In this document: piece by piece, positions 1 to 5,865 of the stretch
Numbering within the stretch: the first letter of the stretch is position 1
How the letters are laid out: each line of letters begins with the position of its first letter
DNA from: Acidobacteriota bacterium
GTDB lineage: Bacteria; Acidobacteriota; UBA6911; RPQK01
Direction of reading: 5' to 3'
Length of the DNA: 6,713 bases
Assembly (NCBI GenBank): GCA_003819755.1
Contig: RPQK01000430.1
Coordinates: 1 to 6,713 of the forward strand
Position numbers and translations under genes: made by a program
The notes under the pieces: model-generated
The model's database searches: none
What the model saw: only the letters and a program-made list of their open reading frames with translations
Told to the model about the DNA's origin: nothing

Positions 1-1844
1 ACGTTCTGTGGCGATACCTGATTGTTTATCACGTCGACGGAAAATAGCGTGCTGCCGGCGAGGGAAAGTTTCGGTAAGCGAAGGGGCCGGACGACATGGC
101 TGCCCGTCAATTTGAAAGCTTTTCCTGATTCAGTGTCAAAGGCCCAGGCATCGACGTGGATCGGGTCGGTGGTGGGCATGTCCGTCTGAGCGAACGTGCG
201 GTTCCAGCGAGTCCGGTCATGGGCAGGCTGGCGCAGCGCCCGGACCAAACCATGCGGTACGCCTACCATCGAAGCGATCGCAAAGACGCTGGACTCTCCG
301 CTGCCGTCCCGATAGGTGAGGAGCACGGCATGGGCCGGTTCTCGTCCCTCCGGCAGCACCGCCCAGCCGGACGCGATGAAGCGGCCGTCCGGCGTCTTAT
401 GGAGATTCTCAAACGCTCCGGCCGGCCGCGCGTGCTGAGTGCTCATCGCGATCTCCTCCACTCTTTTCCCGTCGATCAAGCCGGGGCGCAGGTAGCCGAG
501 GCGATTTAGTGCGTTCGCTAGCGTTACCAGGTCCCCCTGGCTCGGTGGTATCAAGGTTGCCGGCGGGGGAGAGCGCAGAACATTGACGAACAGCAGGCAC
601 GCCTTGAAGTAGCGGAGATGGACGCGAAACGTGTGAGCGTGGAGCATGCCCTGCGTCGCAGTGAGTCCATGGATGAGTAGTAAGGCTGCCACTACAGCGG
701 AGGCCAGTGGAGCTGTCCGCATCCGAGTCGGCAAATATCCGTTCGCTCTGGCGTGCTCAAGTACAATCGGTGCGAGGTAGATCAGCGAGACGAGAAGGTA
801 GAGTGAGAAGGTCGAGTAACGTGGAGACAGCGCCTGCGGGATGCCAAACCCCAACCGAGCTGTCATCACCATGAGCCCAGTCCCAAGCGAGTACGCTCCG
901 ATCGTGATGAAGACGATCATTCGCCTGCGCAGCGATCGGTCCCCGAACCCCACCCAGAGATATGCACAGGCGCCGACGAAGAGGATGGACGCGAGGGTTC
1001 CGATGAGTGTCGCCGCCACGAGCTGAGGGATTCCACTACCCGGCGCCAGGGGAGCACCCAGAAACGCCACGAGATAGGTGAGGGCGCGACCTGGGTGGCC
1101 AAGGGATTCGGTCAGGCTCGGGTGCCAATCTGGGGTTCGATAGCCGTACAGGTAGAAGCTCACACTCAGCAGGCACAACGCCATCCAACCGGCGATCAGA
1201 ATGGGGATGAAGGGCCTCCGCCAGTCGCATACGACCAAAAGCACCGGGAGTACCAGCAGCCAGCACAGGAACCCGTTCGCCGAGGAGAACGTGCTCACGA
1301 TTGATAAGAGCACTCCGATCGCCAGCTTGGCTCGCAAGCTCAGACCGGAATAGGCGACGCTCAAACAAGTCGTCAGGCACGCGATCGGTGCGAAGTAGAC
1401 GACCTGCATACCCAAAAGCCACGATTCGTACTGGACCGGCGAGAAGATGAGGAGATTGGTTCCGACGAGCAGCCAGAGTCGTTTTTCGGTGCCGATGATC
1501 GTGAACCGACTGATCCGGTAGATATTGAAGGACACCAGGGAGGCGAGCAAGAGGCTCACCAGCATCTCGTAGCGCAGGTTCCAGCGCGTGATTGTGCCGA
1601 GGGCGAGGAAGAGCAGGTGCGGAAAGAACTGCCGAAACTCATTCTGCTGCGCAAAGAGGTGGGTGAACGAGATTGAGCCCTCCGCCAGGTAGACGAACAG
1701 CCGAGCGGTTGCCCACTCATCGTTGTACGGCACATCGACGCTGTACGTCGCGATGAAGAGGGCGGCGAACCCGATTGGAAGCATGACCAGCCCGACAACG
1801 AGCCAGCGGATCGCTGTCGGCACGGGGTAGGCGACGGGTGTCAC
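1..1844 (-). CDS. Multi-pass membrane protein, GT-C-like, with soluble C-terminal domain (3' end outside window)
   Basis: An uninterrupted reading frame of 614 codons runs from a GTG at 1844 to the left edge, where the gene is cut. The GTG overlaps the TGA of the upstream methyltransferase (GTGA), so translational coupling is likely; I see no good Shine-Dalgarno. Residues 1-400 hold about 11-12 hydrophobic segments, the first at about 12-34. The first outer loop carries PYNDEW (39-44), followed by QQNEFRQFFP (66-75), and SPRY lies at 340-343 before a late membrane segment. An acidic motif just after the first helix is typical of GT-C glycosyltransferases, which use polyprenyl-phosphate sugars outside the cytoplasm. 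The loop and the N-E-x-R motif recall uncharacterised bacterial membrane proteins found in glycan clusters. Residues from about 425 onward are soluble and look beta-rich, with an ASGWAV core. Function is unassigned: a glycosyltransferase is my best guess. The frame is clear; the function is uncertain. Confidence 0.85.
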   Translation of the reverse strand, partial: MTPVAYPVPTAIRWLVVGLVMLPIGFAALFIATYSVDVPYNDEWATARLFVYLAEGSISFTHLFAQQNEFRQFFPHLLFLALGTITRWNLRYEMLVSLLLASLVSFNIYRISRFTIIGTEKRLWLLVGTNLLIFSPVQYESWLLGMQVVYFAPIACLTTCLSVAYSGLSLRAKLAIGVLLSIVSTFSSANGFLCWLLVLPVLLVVCDWRRPFIPILIAGWMALCLLSVSFYLYGYRTPDWHPSLTESLGHPGRALTYLVAFLGAPLAPGSGIPQLVAATLIGTLASILFVGACAYLWVGFGDRSLRRRMIVFITIGAYSLGTGLMVMTARLGFGIPQALSPRYSTFSLYLLVSLIYLAPIVLEHARANGYLPTRMRTAPLASAVVAALLLIHGLTATQGMLHAHTFRVHLRYFKACLLFVNVLRSPPPATLIPPSQGDLVTLANALNRLGYLRPGLIDGKRVEEIAMSTQHARPAGAFENLHKTPDGRFIASGWAVLPEGREPAHAVLLTYRDGSGESSVFAIASMVGVPHGLVRALRQPAHDRTRWNRTFAQTDMPTTDPIHVDAWAFDTESGKAFKLTGSHVVRPLRLPKLSLAGSTLFSVDVINNQVSPQN

Positions 1845-2611
1845 GGTCGAGGCACCGGGACCTCAGGCTGGTTTCGTGACAGCGGTTTCCGCGCGATACA
1901 GAAGATCGACACCCCAATAGGCAAATTCACCCGCCGTGCCACATAGTTCTCGAAGGCGAGGAGGAGAAAGAGGCCTCTATTCACGAGGCGCGGTAGCACA
2001 ACGAGGTCGCTCCTGGTTGCAGTGTTCGCCCGCGCTCGTCGTAGGAGCTTGACCAGGACAGCCAACGGTGACAGCAGGGTATTCCGATATGTGATCCGGA
2101 CCACCTCGAGACCGGCGCGTTCTACCTTCTCGCCCAATTCGTCGCGCGTATACCGGTGGCGCGTGAGGGTGGCCACGTCGTGAGCAGACCAGAGGGCGCG
2201 GTGGGCCGCGACCTGGAGCAGGACGAACCCGCCAGGGATGAGGACACGACGGATCTCGCGAAGTGCGCCCACATCGTCCGGAACCCATTGGTGGACTAGT
2301 ACGTCGATGGACAGGACGACGTCGAAGCTGCTAGGTCGAAACGGAAGCTCGGTGACGGAGGCCTGAAGGATGTTATCAAGTCCACGCTGTTGGCAGAACC
2401 GTATGCCTTCGCTGGCGATCTCGACGCCCCAGGCCTTCCTATGCTCGAGACGCCGGAGAAGACCGCCGGTGCCGCATCCCGCATCCAGGATACGACCAGT
2501 TTCTCGCGCCGGCGTGGCGTAGAGCACAGAGAGGATAAAGCGCATCGAGCCCTCGAACCACCAGTAACTATCCTCCAGCTGGAACATCGCATCGTATTCA
2601 GTCGGTCGCAC
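1841..2611 (-). CDS. Class I SAM-dependent methyltransferase
   Basis: This 256-residue protein starts at GTG 2611, preceded by a perfect AGGAGG seven bases upstream. The Rossmann methyltransferase signature is complete: motif I ILDAGCGTGG (41-50), an acidic residue for the SAM ribose in GVEIASE (E64), LPFRPSSFDVVLSIDVL (89-105), and REIRRVLIPGGFVLL (118-132). The N-terminal SYWWFEG (15-21) and the C-terminal NLPIGVSIFCIARK (229-242) recur in methyltransferases that sit in polysaccharide clusters next to DPM1-like glycosyltransferases. The stretch around 204-225 is hydrophobic and may touch the membrane. The family transfers a methyl group from SAM to O, N or C of a small molecule. The substrate cannot be read from the sequence; a sugar or glycan is the natural inference from the neighbours. 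Its TGA overlaps the start of the membrane protein gene by four bases. Confidence 0.93.
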   Translation of the reverse strand: MRPTEYDAMFQLEDSYWWFEGSMRFILSVLYATPARETGRILDAGCGTGGLLRRLEHRKAWGVEIASEGIRFCQQRGLDNILQASVTELPFRPSSFDVVLSIDVLVHQWVPDDVGALREIRRVLIPGGFVLLQVAAHRALWSAHDVATLTRHRYTRDELGEKVERAGLEVVRITYRNTLLSPLAVLVKLLRRARANTATRSDLVVLPRLVNRGLFLLLAFENYVARRVNLPIGVSIFCIARKPLSRNQPEVPVPRP

Positions 2612-2618
2612 GCGAGTT

Positions 2619-2624
2619 CCTCCT
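2619..2624 (-). promoter_or_regulatory. Ribosome binding site of the methyltransferase gene
   Basis: On the minus strand this reads AGGAGG, a perfect Shine-Dalgarno match, seven bases before the GTG at 2611. It lies in the only real gap of the operon (15 bases after the aminotransferase TAG) and fixes the GTG as start over the ATG eight codons downstream. Confidence 0.85.
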
Positions 2625-2626
2625 GG

Positions 2627-3733
2627 CTAGGTGGCAAACGCGCGGATCGCGTCACAGACGGCCTCCATGCCAGACTCGTTAAGCTCAGGGAAGATTGGCA
2701 GAGACAAGATCTCCGACGCCGCCTGCTCGGCCACGGGAAAGCTTCCCAACCCCGCGCCGAAATCCCGGTAAGCCGGCTGGAGGTGGATCGGCCACGGGTA
2801 TTGAACGCGGGCGTCGATGCCGCGGTCGGCGAGCCACTCTCGCAGGCGATTCCGCGACGGATGCCGGATTACATAGGAGCAATAGACGTGCGTTGTGTCG
2901 GGCCGCTCGACCGGAACCTTCACTCCGGTCCCCTTGAGGCACCTATCGTAGCCGTGGGCGAGACGGCGCCGCTGCGCGTTCCAAGCGTCGAGATGCCGGA
3001 GCTTGACACGCAGGATGGCTGCCTGCAGCTCGTCCATACGACAGTTAAAACCTCGCAGGTGGTGCTCGAAGCGCCGGCGCTCTCCATAGTTCCGCAGCAA
3101 GCGAACATGCTCCGCGTGATCGGCGGAGCCCGTGACGATCATGCCGCCGTCCCCGTAGCCGCCAAGATTCTTCGTCGGGTAGAAGCTGAAGCAACCGAAC
3201 AGGCCAAAGCCCCCCACCTTCTTGCCCTGATACATTGCGCCATGCGCCTGGCAGGCGTCCTCGACGATTTCGAGCCCTCGGCCGGCCGCAATCGCGAGCA
3301 AAGGCTCGATATCGGTAGGGTGGCCGTAGAGGTGGACGGGCACGATCGCTTTGGTTCGACATGTCAGCCGGCTCTTCACCTCACAGGTATCCAATGTATA
3401 GGTCTCCGGATCGATGTCGACGAGAATCACCCGGGCACCGGCGGCCTCGATGGCGACCACGGTCGCCACGGCGGTCAGGGCACTAGTAATCACCTCATCC
3501 CCGGGACCCACGCCTGCGCCGAGCAGCGCTAGGCGCAACGCGTCGGTACCGGAACTCACCGCCACCGCGTGGGGGACGCCGAGATATGCGGCGAACTCCT
3601 TCTCGAATGCCTCGACCTGCCCGCCGAAGACGAAGACGCCGCAGTCGAGGACGTCCTGGATCGCCCGGTCGATCTCGGCCTTGACCTGGCGATACTGGGT
3701 GCAGAGTTCTAGAAACGGAACTGCCGGTCTCAC
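2627..3733 (-). CDS. DegT/DnrJ/EryC1/StrS family PLP-dependent sugar aminotransferase
   Basis: This 368-residue protein has the usual family length. Members transfer an amino group, usually from glutamate, to a keto group of a nucleotide-linked sugar in the cytoplasm. PLP-site motifs are present in order: SSGTDALRLAL (60-70), PVHLYGH (132-138), EDACQAHGA (158-166, D159 contacting the pyridine nitrogen), SFYPTKNLGGYGDGG (183-197, K188 forming the Schiff base), NYGERRRF (215-222) and NCRMDELQAA (230-239). The overall look is closest to 3-keto-sugar transaminases of the QdtB/DesV/TylB kind, but C3 versus C4 specificity cannot be decided here. The start is GTG 3733, with AGGAA nine bases upstream at 3743-3747, and it overlaps the SDR stop (GTGA). 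It probably acts after, or alongside, the upstream SDR enzyme. No 4,6-dehydratase is visible in the window. Confidence 0.95.
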   Translation of the reverse strand: MRPAVPFLELCTQYRQVKAEIDRAIQDVLDCGVFVFGGQVEAFEKEFAAYLGVPHAVAVSSGTDALRLALLGAGVGPGDEVITSALTAVATVVAIEAAGARVILVDIDPETYTLDTCEVKSRLTCRTKAIVPVHLYGHPTDIEPLLAIAAGRGLEIVEDACQAHGAMYQGKKVGGFGLFGCFSFYPTKNLGGYGDGGMIVTGSADHAEHVRLLRNYGERRRFEHHLRGFNCRMDELQAAILRVKLRHLDAWNAQRRRLAHGYDRCLKGTGVKVPVERPDTTHVYCSYVIRHPSRNRLREWLADRGIDARVQYPWPIHLQPAYRDFGAGLGSFPVAEQAASEILSLPIFPELNESGMEAVCDAIRAFAT

Positions 3734-4725
3734 CAGTAGTGGTTCCTATAACGCCGGTAGTACTCGACGGTCCGTCGTAGGCCTTCGGCAAGCGGCACCG
3801 CCGGCTGCCAATCCAGTACACTCTTGATCTTCGAAAAATCGGCGTAGTAGCTCCCGATGTCGATTCGACCCCTGTCCTCAGGAAACGGGACGCATGTGTA
3901 GGATCCGCCGCCCACGACACCCAGGAGGATGTCGACGAACTCGCGGATCGAGTAGGGTCGCTCACCGCCGAGGTTGAAGACCTCGCCGTCTGATTCAGGC
4001 CGGTAAGCGGCGGCAAGCAACGCCTCGACCACGTCGTCGACATACGTGAAGTCTCGCATCTGCTGACCGTCACCAAAGATCTGAAGCTGCTGGTCATCGA
4101 TCGCGAGGCGGATCAACCAGGGCACGAACGCGTGCCGGCCATTGCCCATGAGCTGACCGGGCCCGTACGTGTTGGTGAGCCGAAGCGACGTCACATGGAT
4201 GCCATAAAGCCGTCCGTAGAGCAGATAATAGGCCTCGGCCGCGACCTTGTGAATTCCGTTGATATCGATCGGGCGCAGCGGGTGGCGCTCATCGACCGGG
4301 AGGTATTCCGGCCGCCCGTACTGCTGGCGCGTTGCCGTGAAGACGATCTTCGCGCCTGGCGCATGCTTGCGGCAGGCCTCGAGGAGCCCTAGTTGGGCGT
4401 GACAGTTCATCATCAGGTCCGCGTACGGATCGCACATGCTGTAGACGTGGCTGACGTGCCCGGCCAGGTTGAAGACGAGGGTCCGGCCTCGCACCAGCTC
4501 TCGCATCGCATCCTCGTCGATCATGTTGACGACGTGCACGGCAATGTGCTCCTCGAGATCCGCGAGGTTGAAGCGGTTCGCGCCGGTGTTCGGCACTAAG
4601 GCGTCGACGACCGTCACCTTCGCCCCGAGCCTCACCAAACGGCGGACAAGATTGCTGCCGATGAACCCGTAGCCACCAGTAACCAGAACGGGCACACCGT
4701 CGAAGGCCTCCTCTACAAAGGGCAT
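3730..4725 (-). CDS. NAD-dependent nucleotide-sugar epimerase/dehydratase (extended SDR) with Asn in place of the catalytic Tyr
   Basis: The start is ATG 4725, giving 331 residues, the normal extended-SDR length. It has AGGGGGAG six bases upstream and shares one base with the preceding stop (TGATG). The Rossmann motif is TGGYGFIG (16-23), and D41 after the second strand suggests NAD rather than NADP. Other family features are FNLAGHVSH (85-93), RLTNTYGPG (182-190) and RDFTYVDD (224-231). The active site is odd: the usual SSxxVYG is TATRQQYG (130-137), and YxxxK reads NGIHK (156-160), so Lys is kept but Tyr is Asn. I recall close relatives with a similar N-G-I-N/H-K motif, so this is probably a subfamily trait rather than damage. 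The rest of the fold is intact. The likely role is nucleotide-sugar modification for the downstream aminotransferase; the reaction is unknown. Confidence 0.93.
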   Translation of the reverse strand: MPFVEEAFDGVPVLVTGGYGFIGSNLVRRLVRLGAKVTVVDALVPNTGANRFNLADLEEHIAVHVVNMIDEDAMRELVRGRTLVFNLAGHVSHVYSMCDPYADLMMNCHAQLGLLEACRKHAPGAKIVFTATRQQYGRPEYLPVDERHPLRPIDINGIHKVAAEAYYLLYGRLYGIHVTSLRLTNTYGPGQLMGNGRHAFVPWLIRLAIDDQQLQIFGDGQQMRDFTYVDDVVEALLAAAYRPESDGEVFNLGGERPYSIREFVDILLGVVGGGSYTCVPFPEDRGRIDIGSYYADFSKIKSVLDWQPAVPLAEGLRRTVEYYRRYRNHYW

Positions 4726-5597
4726 CAGTGGCTCCCCCTGGCTGCCTGCTGAACCACGAGCCGCCACCACAGGCGCGCCATGTCGATACCGACGTCCGCG
4801 ATGCGCCGCGGAGTGAAGAACTGGGAGCGTCCGTACGATCGGCGATAGTGACAAACAGGGACCTCTACGAACCGGGCACCGAAATCCTGCAGCTTCCGCA
4901 CGAGCTCCAGACACACGACGCCCGAGTTATGCTCGAGCTCGATCTTCTGCAGTAAGGAGCGTCGAAGGAGACGGAAATCACAGTCCACGTCGCGTATCTT
5001 CAAGGAAAACAGGAAGCGTGCCACTCTCCGGTAGACGGCCCCGATCAGCATCCTATACCACGGATCCTGGCGCTTGAGCTTGTATCCCTGCACAACATCG
5101 ACGCCATCGTCGACGAGCGCCACCAGCTTCCGTAGCTCCGCCACGTCGTACTGCGCGTCGCCGTCCGTGTAGAAGACCCAGTCTTTGGTGGCTTCTGCGA
5201 AGCCGGTCCGGAGCGCTCCCCCGTAACCCCGATTCCGCGGATGGCGCACGAGGCGTAGAGGCACCGAATTGGATCTCAAAAGCTCTTCCAGGACGCCGAC
5301 GCTCTGATCAGTACTGCCATCATCGACCACGATGATTTCGTAATCGTCCACGACCTCCTGCAGCGCCTTATTCGCGAGAATGACGACGCGGGCGATTGTC
5401 CCGCCGTCGTTATAGCATGGGAAGAACGCACTGACTGACAAGAACGACGTCACCGTGACGAGATCCGCGTACAATAACGACTCAGCCAATACTGCGTCGG
5501 AGGCGCCCCGCTTATTCGTCTCAAGTCTGAAGGGGAGATGCAGATTGTAAGTTTCATTGACCAGGTACAGGTCATTAAAAGAATCCCCAATATCCAA
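4725..5597 (-). CDS. Family 2 glycosyltransferase, DPM1/GtrB-like; N-terminus uncertain
   Basis: The GT-A core is clear. Numbering from TTG 5597, it has SVSAFFPCYNDGG (54-66), VVDDGSTD (90-97), NRGYGGALRTGF (122-133), the metal-binding TDGDAQYD (144-151), DVDCDFRLLRR (203-213) and YGRSQFF (255-261). This is the pattern of polyprenyl-phosphate mannose/glucose synthase-like enzymes, which move a sugar from a nucleotide donor to a lipid phosphate on the cytoplasmic face. No C-terminal membrane helices are seen, unlike GtrB/ArnC. Two starts are possible. TTG 5597 has AGGA five bases upstream and gives 290 residues. GTG 5453 has no evident ribosome site, but gives 242 residues beginning just before the conserved core, as most relatives do. 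The extra 48 residues are unlike GT2 (see findings). It is the first gene of the minus-strand operon and its TGA overlaps the SDR ATG. The function class is secure; acceptor and sugar are inferred. Confidence 0.92.
   Translation of the reverse strand: MDIGDSFNDLYLVNETYNLHLPFRLETNKRGASDAVLAESLLYADLVTVTSFLSVSAFFPCYNDGGTIARVVILANKALQEVVDDYEIIVVDDGSTDQSVGVLEELLRSNSVPLRLVRHPRNRGYGGALRTGFAEATKDWVFYTDGDAQYDVAELRKLVALVDDGVDVVQGYKLKRQDPWYRMLIGAVYRRVARFLFSLKIRDVDCDFRLLRRSLLQKIELEHNSGVVCLELVRKLQDFGARFVEVPVCHYRRSYGRSQFFTPRRIADVGIDMARLWWRLVVQQAARGSH
4732..4739 (-). promoter_or_regulatory. Ribosome binding site of the SDR gene
   Basis: The minus strand reads AGGGGGAG, ending six bases before ATG 4725 and lying inside the end of the glycosyltransferase gene. 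It supports this start over a longer frame reaching back to 4914, which has no Rossmann-like sequence and would overlap the upstream gene by about 190 bases. Confidence 0.75.
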
Positions 5598-5643
5598 TGT
5601 TATCCTATATTTCCGCTTCTACTCCTCCATTTCAAGGCAGGAG

Positions 5644-5671
5644 AGTATCCGATAAGGTAACGTTATGTCAA
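5644..5671 (-). promoter_or_regulatory. Candidate sigma-70-type promoter of the minus-strand operon
   Basis: On the minus strand a perfect -35 box TTGACA (5671-5666) is followed after 16 bases by GATACT (5649-5644), or after 17 by ATACTC, a partial -10 match. Transcription would start near 5637, giving a leader of about 40 bases before TTG 5597. It points the right way and lies just ahead of the first gene of the operon. The -10 box is weak and sigma specificity in this organism is unknown. Confidence 0.4.
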
Positions 5672-5854
5672 CTTGGCTTGAGCCTGATTGCGGCCAGGGC
5701 TGAACAACTGCATTGAGGTATCTCCTTTACTAAGGCATTTCGAAGTTATAAATCAGGTGATTCCCGATAGCGAAGATTTGTCTCTTTCAGGCAATTTCAA
5801 AGGGCTCGGCAACTGCTTAACCGAGTAGCGGGAGATAGTAAATTTGCCTGCAAC

Positions 5855-5860
5855 GGAAGG
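5855..5860 (+). promoter_or_regulatory. Ribosome binding site of the plus-strand GT4 gene
   Basis: GGAAGG lies five bases before ATG 5866, a reasonable Shine-Dalgarno match and spacing. It supports this ATG, which also begins exactly where the family's N-terminus is expected. Confidence 0.65.
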
Positions 5861-5865
5861 CTAAA

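Larger units (their letters stand above)
5598..5865. other. Divergent intergenic region, AT-richer than the operon
   Basis: This 268-base stretch separates the minus-strand operon from the plus-strand glycosyltransferase, so it should hold promoters for both. For the minus strand I see the promoter candidate at 5644-5671 and a 16-codon frame (5663-5713) with a good Shine-Dalgarno. For the plus strand the best -10-like sequence is TATAAA at 5747-5752, but its -35 partner (TTTACT, 5726-5731) is 15 bases away and weak. The sequence is visibly AT-richer than the genes to its left. No tRNA, inverted-repeat transposon end, CRISPR or strong terminator is seen. Confidence 0.7.

Noticed and set aside
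156..1798. Several short open frames on both strands
   Set aside because: All lie within the continuous 614-codon frame of the membrane protein, which has clear membrane segments and motifs; the others are out-of-frame shadows.
2390..3532. A 380-codon open frame on the plus strand
   Set aside because: It lies antisense to the aminotransferase and methyltransferase, whose motifs are complete. The plus-strand translation shows no recognisable domain and looks like a frame kept open by high GC.
4726..4914. Upstream extension of the SDR frame by 63 codons
   Set aside because: It would overlap the GT2 gene deeply, is rich in Arg/Pro/Gly without SDR-like sequence, and a good ribosome site precedes ATG 4725.
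5672..5695. Sigma-54-like TGGC...TTGC sequence on the plus strand
   Set aside because: The distance between the GG and GC pairs is about three bases too long for a -24/-12 promoter.
5805..5825. Hairpin CTCGG / CCGAG with an 11-base loop before the GT4 gene
   Set aside because: The stem is only five pairs with a long loop and no T-run, too weak for a terminator or a convincing regulatory hairpin.
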